From Psychrobacter sp. P11F6 (GTDB lineage Bacteria; Pseudomonadota; Gammaproteobacteria; Pseudomonadales; Moraxellaceae): a DNA stretch of 64,000 nt. This document shows positions 47,553-57,860 of the stretch, piece by piece. The notes beneath the pieces are model-generated. The model was not told the origin of the DNA and searched no databases. It saw only the letters and a list, made by a program, of their open reading frames with translations. The DNA is taken from positions 868,001-932,000 of the forward strand of contig NZ_CM003594.1 of NCBI RefSeq assembly GCF_001435295.1, written 5' to 3'. Both the position numbers and the translations under genes were made by a program. Within the stretch, counting starts at the first letter, position 1. Every line of letters begins with the position of its first letter.

Positions 47553-48761
47553 ATGACTCAATCTATTCGCTCTAGCAAGATATCAAAAGCTAAAACCATC
47601 AAATCGACGGTGATGCATGTGGCAGTATTGGCAGTGATGAGCACTGCGGTGATTGGGTGTAATCGCGGTATTAAACCCGTCGTCAATGATCCAGTCAAGC
47701 TGGTACAGATTGCTGAGCCTATCAGTGTGTTGCAACCGGTTTTTAGCACAGATATTGGCAATAAAAAAGCCAGTAAGAAAGATCCATTAGACTTGCAAGT
47801 AGGTTATGTCAATGGACAAATCGTCACTGCATCGCGCGGTGGGGATTTGACCGGTTTTAACAGTGCAGGCGAACGTTTATGGTCGATCAACGTTGGCGAT
47901 CAAATCACGGGCGGCGTTGCTTTAGATGCTTTAAGCCAAACAGCGATTATTAGCACACGCGGCGGTCAAGTGATGGCATTTGATAGTGTGACTGGCGCAA
48001 AACGCTGGCAGAAGCAGTTATCAGGATCAGTATTGACACCCGCTTTAATTACCAATAACCGTGTCATTCTATCAGCGAACGATGGCTTTTTACATGGCTT
48101 GTCACTACAGACAGGTCAGTCTGTCTGGCAGTTTGCCACACAAGTTCCAGCCATCAGTGTACGCGGTAGTGCGGCGCCAACGTTATTAGATAGCAAAACG
48201 GCATTATTGGCGACTGCTGATGGTCGTTTACATGCGGTGACGACTGATAGTGGTTTACCGCAGTGGTCAAGACGTGTTGGCGTTGGCACTGGTAGTAGTG
48301 AAGTTGAGCGCATGAGTGATGTCGATGGTACGCCGATCGTCGATAAAAACCAGCTATTTGCCATCAGTTATAGCGGTCAGTTATTAGGTATTGATTTGGC
48401 TTCGCGTCAAGTCATGTTTGTCAACGAGCTTGCCAGCTTAAAGTCACTTGCTGTAAATAACCAGCAAGTGATTGGTACCAGCTTAGAGGGCAAAGTGGTT
48501 GCCTATAATCGCAGTAATGGTGAGGTTCTTTGGGAAAGTGAAGAGCTGGCTTATCGTCATTTAACCAATCCTGTAATGATTGGTAATTATATTGCCGTGG
48601 GTGATTTTGACGGCATGGTACACTTATTCGATCCAGCTAGCGGTAAAATCGTTAGCCGTGTACAAACTAAGGGCGCTTTGAGTAGCTTGCAAGTACAAGG
48701 CAGCCGTTTGATGACACAGAGCACATCAGGACAGGTTGCTATTTGGCAATTAGCCCGCTAA
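47553..48761 (+). CDS. bamB: Outer-membrane assembly lipoprotein BamB
   Basis: 402 residues. A lipobox VIGC gives a lipid cysteine at 36. PQQ-like beta-propeller repeats follow, for example GERLWSINVGDQITGGV, GAKRWQKQLSGSV, GQSVWQFATQVPA, GLPQWSRRVGVGTGS and GEVLWESEEL. BamB is the propeller subunit of the BAM complex, which inserts beta-barrel proteins in the outer membrane. It lies 243 bases after yfgM and before der, the normal order. Confidence 0.95.
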   Translation: MTQSIRSSKISKAKTIKSTVMHVAVLAVMSTAVIGCNRGIKPVVNDPVKLVQIAEPISVLQPVFSTDIGNKKASKKDPLDLQVGYVNGQIVTASRGGDLTGFNSAGERLWSINVGDQITGGVALDALSQTAIISTRGGQVMAFDSVTGAKRWQKQLSGSVLTPALITNNRVILSANDGFLHGLSLQTGQSVWQFATQVPAISVRGSAAPTLLDSKTALLATADGRLHAVTTDSGLPQWSRRVGVGTGSSEVERMSDVDGTPIVDKNQLFAISYSGQLLGIDLASRQVMFVNELASLKSLAVNNQQVIGTSLEGKVVAYNRSNGEVLWESEELAYRHLTNPVMIGNYIAVGDFDGMVHLFDPASGKIVSRVQTKGALSSLQVQGSRLMTQSTSGQVAIWQLAR

Positions 48762-48845
48762 GCTTTTTATCGGTTAATGCTTACTTAGATAGTATGTTTG
48801 ATATTATCGTTAAACCAACTGGTTGATTGCAATTTTAGAGAACAC

Positions 48846-48867
48846 AAACGCTGCTTCGTCAGCGTTT
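48846..48867. repeat. Short inverted repeat in the 374-base bamB-der gap
   Basis: AAACGCTG pairs with CAGCGTTT around CTTCGT, a loop close to the stable UUCG type. No T-run follows, so it could be a weak terminator or a processing signal for bamB. The rest of the gap (to 49135) has no other recognisable feature. Confidence 0.4.
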
Positions 48868-49135
48868 AGTGCCTTGTGTAAATTGCTTGTTTAAATACAG
48901 GCTTTCGCGTACTCTATGCGACCGATGCGCCGTAGGTGTTATCCATATATATTTATCATTTAGTCATCCTATGTACCACTTGCTAATTGTAAAATAGCTG
49001 ACTATTATTTTTGCTATTGTTTTATCATTCATTTTAATTTGCGGTCAAGAGCAGCTTATTCACGACTACTGTTATATCACTGGTTATAAGAATAACTGTA
49101 CTGCCCGCCATTGTGCCTTTCACTGAGAGTAACCC

Positions 49136-50578
49136 ATGAGTATCAAGCCTGTGGTCGCCTTAATTGGTCGTCCAAACGTCGGTAAATCTACCTTATTTAA
49201 TCAGTTCACAAAAAGTCGGCAGGCATTGGTTGCTGATTTGTCAGGACTGACTCGTGACCGTCAGTACGGTGATGCGACCTATGAAGACAAATCTTTTATC
49301 GTTGTAGACACTGGTGGTATTGGTGAGGCGGATGACGGTAGCGGCAACATTGATGACTATATGTCTGAGCAATCACATACAGCGATTCATGAAGCGGACA
49401 TCATCGTATTTGTGGTAGATGCTCGTGCTGGTATGATCGGCGCAGATGCGGAGATTGGTAAGTTTTTACACACCCTTGGCAAACCAGTCTATGTGGTTGC
49501 CAATAAAGTCGATGGTGCTCACGACGCTGCACCTGCCGAATTTTATGCATTAGGATTGGGTGAGCCATACCCGATGGCGGCAAGTCATGGTCGCGGTGTC
49601 GGTAATTTGCTTGAAATATTGACGGCTGATATGCCTGAGCAAGAGAATGTCGTAGAGCCAAAAGGTTTGAAGTTAGCGATCATAGGTCGTCCAAACGTTG
49701 GTAAATCGACGCTAGTCAATCGTCTATTGGGTGAAGACCGAGTAGTGGTTTTTGATATGCCCGGTACCACACGTGACAGTATTTATATTCCTTATACACG
49801 TGAAGGTAAGGACTACGTCTTAATCGATACCGCTGGTGTACGCCGCCGCGGCAGAATTGATGAAAAAGTAGAGAAATTCTCGGTCATTAAAACCCTGCAA
49901 GCAATCGAAGATTCTAACGTAACCGTTATTGTTATTGATGCGCATGAAGGTATCGTTGATCAAGACTTGCATATGATTGGCTATGCGCTTGATGCGGGTC
50001 GTGCTTTAGTTGTTGCGATTAATAAGTGGGATGGTCTGACTGCTGATCAGAAAAATTATATCAAGATTGAGATGGATCGCCGCTTTAACTTTATCCCTTA
50101 TGTAAAAGTGCATCTAATCTCAGCACTACATGGCACTGGTGTGGGTAATCTATACCCGTCTATCTTGCGTGCTTATAAATCTTCGATGTTTGAAGTATCA
50201 ACCAATCGCTTGACTCAGATTCTGCAAGACGCGGTGACAGCCAATCCACCACCAACGGTTGCTGGTCGCCGTATTAAACTGCGCTTCGCTCACATCGGTG
50301 GTCACAATCCGCCCGTGATTGTCATTCATGGTAACCAAACCAGCGCGCTACCTAAGAGCTATCAGCGTTATCTTGAAAACCAATTCCGTCAAGTATTTAA
50401 GCTCGAAGGCACGCCGCTCAACGTTGTCCTTAAACAAAATGACAACCCATATGCCAACAAGAGCGATACGCCAACCAAAGCGAAGACGCAACAGTTGCGC
50501 CAACGCGAGCGTAATCGGGCACAGAAATTTACTACCAAAGATAAGCAGAAATTCACCAATAAAGATAAAAAGCGTTAA
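49136..50578 (+). CDS. der: Ribosome-associated GTPase Der (EngA)
   Basis: 480 residues with two tandem GTPase domains: G1 motifs [17 protein letters not shown] and [18 protein letters not shown]3 [10 protein letters not shown] and [11 protein letters not shown]4 NKVDG and NKWDG. A KH-like domain follows (~360-440). Der matures the 50S subunit. The C-terminal ~35 residues are a lysine- and arginine-rich tail ([16 protein letters not shown], then repeated [13 protein letters not shown]) longer than I expect for E. coli Der. GAGAG precedes the ATG. Confidence 0.97.
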   Translation: MSIKPVVALIGRPNVGKSTLFNQFTKSRQALVADLSGLTRDRQYGDATYEDKSFIVVDTGGIGEADDGSGNIDDYMSEQSHTAIHEADIIVFVVDARAGMIGADAEIGKFLHTLGKPVYVVANKVDGAHDAAPAEFYALGLGEPYPMAASHGRGVGNLLEILTADMPEQENVVEPKGLKLAIIGRPNVGKSTLVNRLLGEDRVVVFDMPGTTRDSIYIPYTREGKDYVLIDTAGVRRRGRIDEKVEKFSVIKTLQAIEDSNVTVIVIDAHEGIVDQDLHMIGYALDAGRALVVAINKWDGLTADQKNYIKIEMDRRFNFIPYVKVHLISALHGTGVGNLYPSILRAYKSSMFEVSTNRLTQILQDAVTANPPPTVAGRRIKLRFAHIGGHNPPVIVIHGNQTSALPKSYQRYLENQFRQVFKLEGTPLNVVLKQNDNPYANKSDTPTKAKTQQLRQRERNRAQKFTTKDKQKFTNKDKKR

Positions 50579-50663
50579 TTTAGCAAAATGATGACGGTCT
50601 TTATATTGTTGTAGTAAATAAAGACTGTTTTATTCTATTGTTCATGCTTCTCTGTAATGTGCC

Positions 50664-50696
50664 ATATCATGATGATTATATCGGTCATCATGATAT
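50664..50696. repeat. Perfect 12-bp inverted repeat between der and the histidine kinase gene
   Basis: ATATCATGATGA pairs with TCATCATGATAT around a 9-base spacer, about 100 bases before the kinase start. No T-tract follows. It could be a protein-binding site for the kinase promoter or a weak terminator. Confidence 0.45.
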
Positions 50697-50798
50697 ATTA
50701 ATACGTTGTTAAGTTTTATTAACATGTGATATTTCCCTCACTACTCCTACAAAATACCTGTACTATAATCAAAAGTTTTCTTAACTCAGTTAAGTAAT

Positions 50799-52736
50799 AT
50801 GAACAACCGTCCCTCTCAAACCATCCCTACGCTTATTTGGCGTTCTGTCGTACAAGCCATTATTTTGGCTGTGTTGGCAGGCTTCTTGATGTCTATCGTT
50901 TATGGTTTGTTATACCACTATAAAGAGAAGCGTCAGCATATCCAGCAATTGGCTACCATGTTGACCACCAGCGCATCGACAGCCGATGGTGCTGATATCG
51001 TGGCTGAGCAAGTGAGATTCTTGTTAGAAAGTGAACCCAGCATTAGAAGTATTTTATTTTATTCAACACCCAAACCTATTGATGAAGTTAATCAATCCAG
51101 AGATGATTGGAAGAATGCCTTATTTGCAGATACTGTCAGCTTCAATTATCCCGTTACCAGTGACGATATCGGTGATGATAGCGCGCTAAATACGTTAAAC
51201 AGCAGTCAGCAATCGTCCACGACTTTATCAAATAGTGAGCAAGAATCGTCAGCGTCTAGTGAGGCCAATAAAAATAGCGCGTTAGTTGGATATATTAATC
51301 TCACTTTAGATGTGAACACCCTACGTTCACATTGGTTTCGAAGCAATATATTGCTATGGCTCATTACCACGATATTGACGGTACTTTGGGTATTGTACAT
51401 TCTGCGCAAACTCAAATGGCCAATCAGAGATATTGAAGCTTTGAAAGAAGTCTGTCACATCGTTGTAAAAAACCCAGAGCTTGAGCAGTTACCAGTGATT
51501 CCACAGCTTTTTGAATTTCAGGAACTGGTGCAAATCAAGCAAACTTTGGCTGTATTGTTTGATCGTTTACAGAAAGTCCAACAAGATTATGAGGCGCTTG
51601 CTATTTTTGAGCAGCAATTACACAACAAAGACGTATCACTCGATGTGCAGCTGCATAACTTTCAAAGCATGATCACCCATGAGTTGAAAACCTCGCTAAA
51701 TGCTATCGTAGGCGGTTTACAGCTGTTAGATTACGATACCCTCAATAGAGAACAAAAAGATGCGGTTGAAATTATCAGTGACGGTAGTGATAAATTGGTG
51801 TCGTCGCTTGATCATATTATTCAATTGAATCAAATACAAAAAGGTCAGATGAGTATTAATCGTATTGCGTTCAATCCACTGCAGTTAATCGCCGATCTGT
51901 TGGCAGAATATGAGCCTATTGCTCGGCAAAAAAGGCTAGAGTTGATCAGCCGTATTCATCATATAGACTATGGTCTGGAAGGGGATGCGGAAAAAATAAA
52001 ACAAATATTATCGATATTACTGAGTAATGCGATTAAGTTTACTCCAGCGGGGCAGGTGACTATTACGTCGCAATTGACTCATTTTGATAAAAGCAATCGC
52101 TGGCAAATCAGTGTGAAAGATACAGGTATTGGTATCGATAGCACTCATATCGATGATATTTTTAATCCGTTTTTCCAAGTGGATTCATCACAAACTCGTC
52201 AATATGAAGGCTCAGGTGTTGGTTTGCCAGTCGTCAAGCAAATGGCTCAGCTGATGGGCGCTACTATAGAAGTCGATAGTACGTTAGGGTCAGGTACCCA
52301 ATTCATGCTGACCATATCGATGACCAATAAACAGCAGTCTCGGCAGCAGCATTTATTGGCTGGATTGACTATTATTTACTATTATTATCATGAAGTTGGG
52401 TTTTTAGCGAAGGAGCTAGAGCGTTTAGGCGCGATGGTCATTTATCGTCAGCATGAAGCACTGGTTATAGAGGAGATGAGTATAAAACAGGTGAATATGG
52501 TGATGTTTGCGGAAGATATTTTTCCAAGTAAAGCTGAGTCGTTAGCCAAGCGTATTCGTCAATTTGAAAGTGAACATCGGGCTTTATTGGTATATTGGTA
52601 TCCACCACATCGAGCGAAGCAGTTAGATAGCTTTGAGCATGGTTTGAAAGCAGCTGGTGTCGATTACTGTTATAGCGCCACTTATAAAGATAAAGCATTA
52701 AGCGACTTGCTTAAGCGCTGGTTGGTATGGACGTAA
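50799..52736 (+). CDS. Membrane-bound sensor histidine kinase with a degenerate receiver-like tail
   Basis: 645 residues. Two membrane helices (~14-37 and ~186-206) bracket a ~150-residue periplasmic sensor with a serine-rich stretch. The dimerisation domain holds H294 in MITHELKTSLNAIVGG. The ATP-binding domain shows the N box SNAIKFTPAG, G1 DTGIGID, F box FFQVDSSQTRQYEG and G2 SGVGLPVVKQM. The last ~110 residues (from LLAGLTIIYYYYHE) have the size of a receiver domain but lack its acidic pair and conserved lysine, so they may be a pseudo-receiver. No response regulator is adjacent. Signal unknown. Start has only a weak ribosome site. Confidence 0.85.
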   Translation: MNNRPSQTIPTLIWRSVVQAIILAVLAGFLMSIVYGLLYHYKEKRQHIQQLATMLTTSASTADGADIVAEQVRFLLESEPSIRSILFYSTPKPIDEVNQSRDDWKNALFADTVSFNYPVTSDDIGDDSALNTLNSSQQSSTTLSNSEQESSASSEANKNSALVGYINLTLDVNTLRSHWFRSNILLWLITTILTVLWVLYILRKLKWPIRDIEALKEVCHIVVKNPELEQLPVIPQLFEFQELVQIKQTLAVLFDRLQKVQQDYEALAIFEQQLHNKDVSLDVQLHNFQSMITHELKTSLNAIVGGLQLLDYDTLNREQKDAVEIISDGSDKLVSSLDHIIQLNQIQKGQMSINRIAFNPLQLIADLLAEYEPIARQKRLELISRIHHIDYGLEGDAEKIKQILSILLSNAIKFTPAGQVTITSQLTHFDKSNRWQISVKDTGIGIDSTHIDDIFNPFFQVDSSQTRQYEGSGVGLPVVKQMAQLMGATIEVDSTLGSGTQFMLTISMTNKQQSRQQHLLAGLTIIYYYYHEVGFLAKELERLGAMVIYRQHEALVIEEMSIKQVNMVMFAEDIFPSKAESLAKRIRQFESEHRALLVYWYPPHRAKQLDSFEHGLKAAGVDYCYSATYKDKALSDLLKRWLVWT

Positions 52737-52972
52737 TAGGTCAAAGTATTTGTCACGCTTACTGTACTAACCTCGTTTAATGTAATCCGTTGCCTCTCAT
52801 TTACTGTAAATAGTTTCGAACATCGTATTTTCGACAAAGGTGCTTGCTTTTAATCTGAAAAGTATGATGAACGAGGGCAAGCTTACTGAGTCTAGTAAAT
52901 CAGTGTTTATCACAGTTTGATGATGACACTACTTAATAGCAATAATAAAATCTGTGCGGTGAATGAGGACAT

Positions 52973-53005
52973 AAAAAAGACGCCCAGTTTTGAGGCGTCT
53001 TTTTT
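52973..53005. terminator. Bidirectional terminator between the kinase gene and dacA
   Basis: AAAAAAGACGCC pairs with GGCGTCTTTTTT around a 9-base loop, between convergent genes. The other bases of the 309-base gap show nothing. Confidence 0.92.
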
Positions 53006-53045
53006 GTCAGTAATGTTCTTGAGAAATAGCTTCTACTAATATTCT

Positions 53046-54212
53046 CTAAAACAGATTTTGTGCCCAACGTACGACACGCTGCCAAGTGCGGCTCATAAAG
53101 CCTGATTGCTCGATATCACTGGTCGCTATAATAGGCACTGAAGCCACCGCTTTACCATCAATAACGGCCATCATTTTGCCAATTTCTTGACCTTTTTTGA
53201 TGGGTGCTTCTAGGCTCTCAGGAATATCTACCACAGTCGTGATTTTATTTTTTTGCGTTTTGCTGGTTAGAATTTGCAAATTATCCGCAGTAACTAGCTC
53301 GACTTCATCAGCTTCACCGAACCAGACCGGAACTTTGCTGACGAATTGTCCGGCAGGTGCTTTGGTGACAGTAGTGAAGTGGCCAAAGCCCCAGTTGAGC
53401 AGCTCACGTGATTGATCGGCACGTGCTTGCTGGCTCTCTGTTCCCATAATCACAGAAATCAAGCGCATGCCATCACGATTGCTTGAAGCCGCTAAGCAAT
53501 AGCCTGCGGCATCAGTGTGGCCAGTTTTTAGACCATCAACGGTTGGGTCGGTTGCAAGTAGAGCATTACGGTTACCTTGAGTAATACCGTTATAGGTGAA
53601 CTCTTTTTCTGCATAAATACCATAATAGTCGCCGCTATTCTTGATAATAGCGCGTGACAATTTGGCCAAATCTAGTGCTGATGCCTCATGCCCTTCGTCA
53701 GGCATACCAGTAGAGTTGACGAAATGGGTGTTTTTCATACCAAGCTTTTCCGCTTGCTCATTCATCAAGATAGCAAATGAGGCTTCGCTACCAGCGATAT
53801 GCTCCGCCATAGCTTTTGAGGCGTCATTACCTGATTGAATAATAATACCGCGTAGCATGTCGATAACACTCGCAGATTTATTTACCGGCACATACATGCA
53901 AGACTGGCTGCTACTACCACGACACCAAGCATTTGGACTCATTATGACTTGGTCATCTTCTTTAAGGTCGCCTGATGCTAAGCGCTGCTCAATGATGTAA
54001 CTGGTCATCATTTTTGTCAAAGACGCTGGCGGTAGCGACTCATTGGCGTTCTTTTGTGCCAAAATCTCACCAGTATTATAATCCATCAATACATAGGCGG
54101 TATTATCCATCTCAGGCGGCTGGATGGCTGCGTTTGCCATCACTGCACTCATAGAGATACTCACACCGACTACCAGCTGCACCAGCTGATTTTTTACACG
54201 CTTTACTGTCAT
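53046..54212 (-). CDS. dacA: D-alanyl-D-alanine carboxypeptidase (PBP5/6 family)
   Basis: 388 residues. A signal peptide (~1-29) precedes the S11 peptidase domain with S64-L-T-K67, S127-G-N and KTG in VDGLKTGHTDAAGY. A C-terminal beta domain follows, and the amphipathic tail (SRTWQRVVRWAQNLF) anchors the protein to the outer face of the inner membrane, as in PBP5. It trims pentapeptide side chains of peptidoglycan. The family matches in length and order. An extra cysteine-bearing stretch (NAWCRGSSSQSCMYVPV) before the SGN motif could form a disulfide. Single gene. Confidence 0.95.
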   Translation of the reverse strand: MTVKRVKNQLVQLVVGVSISMSAVMANAAIQPPEMDNTAYVLMDYNTGEILAQKNANESLPPASLTKMMTSYIIEQRLASGDLKEDDQVIMSPNAWCRGSSSQSCMYVPVNKSASVIDMLRGIIIQSGNDASKAMAEHIAGSEASFAILMNEQAEKLGMKNTHFVNSTGMPDEGHEASALDLAKLSRAIIKNSGDYYGIYAEKEFTYNGITQGNRNALLATDPTVDGLKTGHTDAAGYCLAASSNRDGMRLISVIMGTESQQARADQSRELLNWGFGHFTTVTKAPAGQFVSKVPVWFGEADEVELVTADNLQILTSKTQKNKITTVVDIPESLEAPIKKGQEIGKMMAVIDGKAVASVPIIATSDIEQSGFMSRTWQRVVRWAQNLF

Positions 54213-54512
54213 ATATCGTTACACCGCATCATGAAACCAAATGTATCTACCGCTTGTACCTTGCACTAAATCTTATGCATCATTTTAAGTAGCCTGTCTT
54301 AAACATTCTGTTTAAAAACAATGTATTAATAAGAGTGGTGATGGCTGAGCGACAGACATAAAATTAACGCCTTATCTTAGCAAAATGCCAACCGATGGGG
54401 AATCGATAAATGCAAAAAAAGACCCGATTAAAAAGAAAGAGTGGTAAGAAGTAAACGTTTGCTCAGACTAGGACTGCTACAATGTCTCGAATAGAAATAA
54501 TTCGACTGTCAT

Positions 54513-54566
54513 AAAAAAGCTTACGGTCATCCTGTTGGTATAAACAGGATGACCGTAAGCTTTTTT
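54513..54566. terminator. Exceptionally long perfect terminator hairpin
   Basis: A 24-base perfect stem (54513-54536 with 54543-54566; A6, then GCTTACGGTCATCCTGTT) around a 6-base loop, with T6 on both strands. It lies in the 576-base gap between two minus-strand genes and most likely ends the transcript of the 54789 gene. The rest of the gap shows nothing coding. Confidence 0.88.
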
Positions 54567-54788
54567 GTTACTTATAAGCCTGATGAACAAGCTTATAAGG
54601 TGTCGCTAAATAGCCCATAATCAGCGTTCCAAGACAGATAATGCCATGATTTATTGTCATTAATTATAGCTGACTTTATCAATTTAGAATCAATGCTGGG
54701 GCATAGCTATTGTAGGGGAGACGATAGGATGTCTGATAAGTAAGCCAATTATAATGTTGTAATTGTTGAGCTTAGTTATGATGATCCA

Positions 54789-55226
54789 CTACTGGTATTC
54801 AGCATTCGCCAAATCTTCGCATAGAGCTTTGTTGTCTTGTTTAGAGAAGCCCATTGTCCAGCTACGAATGCCTTGTAATATCTGGCGATAATCTTGCTGA
54901 GTGGATAGATATTGAATCGCTGCTTTTGGATCTTCTAAAGACGGCATCAACTCGTGAAGCTGCACGTTATAAGATTTATAAAAGCGCTGTTTTTGTTTGC
55001 CATTGAGCATCGGTGGACATATCTCTGATAGCACTTGCATGACCGCAATTTCATGCTTGGTAACATTGATGCCAGACATATCTAGAGGTATGGTTGTAGC
55101 AGAATTATTCGCCGCAAAGGATGCTTGAGACAGCATAGCAACAGAGGTTACCAGTCCTGCAAGACTAATTTTGGACGCCGTCTTTGCTATCACAGAAGCT
55201 ATAGATAATATCGATTGATTTTTCAT
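54789..55226 (-). CDS. Small secreted hypothetical protein (possibly the MCR_0457 family)
   Basis: 145 residues. A long signal peptide (basic start, hydrophobic SLAGLVTSVAMLSQ, cleavage near ASFAANN) precedes a helical domain: HEIAVMQVLSEICPPMLNGKQKQRFYKSY, PKAAIQYLSTQQDYRQILQGIRSW and ALCEDLANAEYQ. Two cysteines could form a disulfide. It reminds me of the MCR_0457 family named from Moraxella, but I cannot verify this. Periplasmic; function unknown. Followed by a very strong terminator on the same strand. Confidence 0.75.
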   Translation of the reverse strand: MKNQSILSIASVIAKTASKISLAGLVTSVAMLSQASFAANNSATTIPLDMSGINVTKHEIAVMQVLSEICPPMLNGKQKQRFYKSYNVQLHELMPSLEDPKAAIQYLSTQQDYRQILQGIRSWTMGFSKQDNKALCEDLANAEYQ

Positions 55227-55854
55227 GCAGTATTACACTCGCTTATCTTTATTTAATGGTGATATGTTAATGGGTAAAAAAACAAAAGTCACATAAAATA
55301 TTGATTTATGTGTAGATATCTTGTGAGCCAAAGCTCTTTTTGAGCAACATATCAGCAGCATAGACTCATAAGTTACGTCAGCATAAAAATATAAGTTTGT
55401 ATTGTTGTAAGGTGTTGCCTATTGTAACGTCATGCCAAGTTTTTTTGCTGTTATTGATGCATATATCATAGAGATAAAATTATAAATTGGATAGATTCTG
55501 CGCAAAGACTGGGTTCGTGTCAGCGTATTATTAGGGTATAATCGCCCAAAATTATGGTGGCATACACGTTTTGCTATATCAGTTTTTTCATATGCATGCT
55601 GTGATATCAACACAGTGTCATTTTACTTTGATCGCGGTATGGCTTTTTAACTTTGATAGTAAATTCAGCTACCATTTGACGCTTGCCAAATGCTGTGTAT
55701 AAATACTATTTATGCAGAAAAAGTCAATGTAGATGTCAGCATCAACAGTATAATCACACAATCTAACCACCATTTTCGGATCTGATTATAGCAATTTTAT
55801 GCGGCTAAAGTTCATAAGTGGACAGGCGGTCATTAATGAGTATATTGAGTGAGA
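55227..55854. other. 628-base AT-rich divergent region before surE
   Basis: It separates the minus-strand 54789 gene from surE. One short minus-strand frame (55419-55613) has no ribosome site or recognisable protein and is treated as chance. No clear promoter, repeat or terminator stands out. Confidence 0.5.
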
Positions 55855-56667
55855 ATGAAATTTTTAATTAGTAATGATGATGGGGTTTATGCACCAGGGT
55901 TATTGGCATTATATCAAGCCCTGTCTGCTATTGCAGAGGTGGTAGTGGTTGCGCCAAATAGTGAGCAAAGTGGCTGCGCGAGTGCTTTGAGCCTATCGAT
56001 GCCATTATATACTCATCGATTGGATTCTGGTTTTATAGCGGTAAATGGTTCGCCCGCGGACTGTGTACATTTGGCACTGCATGAGTTGTATCCTGATACG
56101 CGTTTTGATTGTGTGATTACTGGTATCAATTCTGGTGCCAATCTTGGTCAAGACGTTTTATTTTCAGGTACCTTTGGTGCTGCATTAACCGCACAGCTCT
56201 TTGGAATACCTGCCATTGCGACCTCCCTAGTGGGCGGCGGCGTCAAAGGAGAAGGGCAAGAGCAGACCAGTCATTATCAAATGGCGGCAGCTGAAATTGT
56301 TAAATTATTGATAGAAACACCGATATTAGATGCTTGCAAAAATTTGCCCTATCATGTATTAAACGTTAATATTCCTGATGTGGATAGTGCTGATGAGATC
56401 AAAGGTCGGAAAATAACGGCGTTAGGGCACCGTCAGATTGCGCGTCCTGTACATCATGTGGTCGATCCACGTGGGCGTGATGCTTATTGGTTGTCGCTAC
56501 GTAAACGCCCACATGAGTTGCCATTAGAAACTGAAGATTTGCAGTCCTCTGCAACAGATATGACGGATGATCAAGCGGTAGCGGCGGGTTATATCAGTTT
56601 ATCACCAGTGCGCCTGCATCATACGCCAGCAGACACGCTTAAAACGCTGTCGGCGTTAATGCTATAA
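55855..56667 (+). CDS. surE: 5'/3'-nucleotidase SurE
   Basis: 270 residues. SurE is a divalent-metal nucleotidase acting on nucleoside monophosphates in stationary-phase survival. Motifs: the N-terminal MKFLISNDDGVYAPG with the metal-binding aspartates, APNSEQSGCASALSL, VNGSPADCVHLAL and SGTFGAALTAQLFGIPAIA. The ATG at 55855 matches the conserved family start; a GTG two codons earlier is less likely. It lies upstream of nlpD as in many proteobacteria, though the usual pcm gene between them is absent. Confidence 0.96.
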   Translation: MKFLISNDDGVYAPGLLALYQALSAIAEVVVVAPNSEQSGCASALSLSMPLYTHRLDSGFIAVNGSPADCVHLALHELYPDTRFDCVITGINSGANLGQDVLFSGTFGAALTAQLFGIPAIATSLVGGGVKGEGQEQTSHYQMAAAEIVKLLIETPILDACKNLPYHVLNVNIPDVDSADEIKGRKITALGHRQIARPVHHVVDPRGRDAYWLSLRKRPHELPLETEDLQSSATDMTDDQAVAAGYISLSPVRLHHTPADTLKTLSALML

Positions 56668-56769
56668 ATTTACGCTGCCAAAATGCGTCAAACAGCTGGT
56701 CAATATCCTGATATTATCTGCGCTATTTTTCTTATTTGGCTGCCATTTATCTCATTTTTATCACCATTT

Positions 56770-56791
56770 TCAAAATGAGGACACGCCTTAA
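56770..56791 (-). repeat. Short repeat reading TTAAGGCGTGTCCTCATTTT on the minus strand
   Basis: Second copy of the motif at 6851-6874 (TTARGGCGTGTCCYCA). It lies in the 256-base surE-nlpD gap. Confidence 0.4.
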
Positions 56792-56923
56792 AAAATGGTT
56801 TACTATCGAGTGATTGATAATGGTATTTGCCAAATACTAAATACTAAACGGTATAAAAGTTAGCAAAATGCTTGTGAGTAACACAAGGAGTTTGTGAGTA
56901 ACATAAAGAATAGGAAATCTTGT

Positions 56924-57718
56924 ATGAAGAAGCTTATTGCTGGATCGCGCTTTGCAACAGTGGCATTGATAGGTACTTTAACAGCAGCAACGTTAATGAT
57001 GGTGGGCTGTGCAACCAAGCCTACTTACCAATCAGCCAACCAAGCGGGACCTAAGATTATTACCAATGCACAAGGCGTTCCTAACTACCATCGAGTACAG
57101 CGTGGCGACACAGTCAGCCAAATTGCTGAGCGCTATCGTCTCAGTTACCGTCAAATCGGTTCGCTCAATGGTTTGGACAGCAAATATACGATTTATAGTG
57201 GTCAATGGCTCAAGCTGTGGCAAGGTACGCCAGCCGACAACAATCGTTATAACGCGCCTACAACGACACAGCCAACGTACACACCACCTGTAACGAGCGT
57301 GCCTAACAATAGCTCACAAAGCCCTGTATACGAAGTGACGGCTAACGCAACGTCAGGCTATGAATATCCAAGTCGCAATCAAGTGACCCGTAACTTTGAT
57401 GCGGCAGCGGGCACGATGGGTATGTGGTTTGCTGGTAATATCGGTGATCCCGTACTTGCTAGCCAATCTGGCACGGTACTGTACTCTGGCGATGGTCTGC
57501 CAGAGTATGGCAATCTTATTATGATTCGTCATAGTGATAATTACATCACCGCTTATGCGCATAATAGTCAGCTACTGGTCAAAGAAGGCGATGCTGTACA
57601 GCGCGGTCAGCGCATTGCAAACATGGGTAACAGTGGCCAAACCAATCAGGTCGGCTTAGAGTTCCAAGTGCGCTTAAATGGCAATCCTATTGATCCACGT
57701 GCGGTACTGGGGCGTTAA
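56924..57718 (+). CDS. nlpD: Amidase-activating LysM/LytM lipoprotein NlpD
   Basis: 264 residues from the ATG at 56924, which has AGGA 8 bases upstream and gives a proper lipoprotein signal ending MMVGC (C29); the GTG at 56894 is too close to AAGGAG. A LysM domain (YHRVQRGDTVSQIAERYRLS ... YSGQWLKLW) is followed by a proline/threonine-rich linker and a LytM/M23 domain (GTVLYSGDGLPEYGNLIMIRH, TAYAHNSQL). The zinc-binding H-x-H is replaced (GLEFQVR) and the first histidine/aspartate pair is missing, so it is a non-catalytic activator of septal amidases, as in E. coli NlpD. Confidence 0.9.
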   Translation: MKKLIAGSRFATVALIGTLTAATLMMVGCATKPTYQSANQAGPKIITNAQGVPNYHRVQRGDTVSQIAERYRLSYRQIGSLNGLDSKYTIYSGQWLKLWQGTPADNNRYNAPTTTQPTYTPPVTSVPNNSSQSPVYEVTANATSGYEYPSRNQVTRNFDAAAGTMGMWFAGNIGDPVLASQSGTVLYSGDGLPEYGNLIMIRHSDNYITAYAHNSQLLVKEGDAVQRGQRIANMGNSGQTNQVGLEFQVRLNGNPIDPRAVLGR

Positions 57719-57860
57719 ACGTGATGCCAAGTTGTGACTGATTTGGCAAGTTTAGTGGCTTTATTCAGAGTGCTTGAATTTCAGAGTGTTTGAATAAAGC
57801 CACCTTAACTAAATCGGTTTATTTGAGTCGCTTTACTTATTCATACTTGAGAATTTTATA

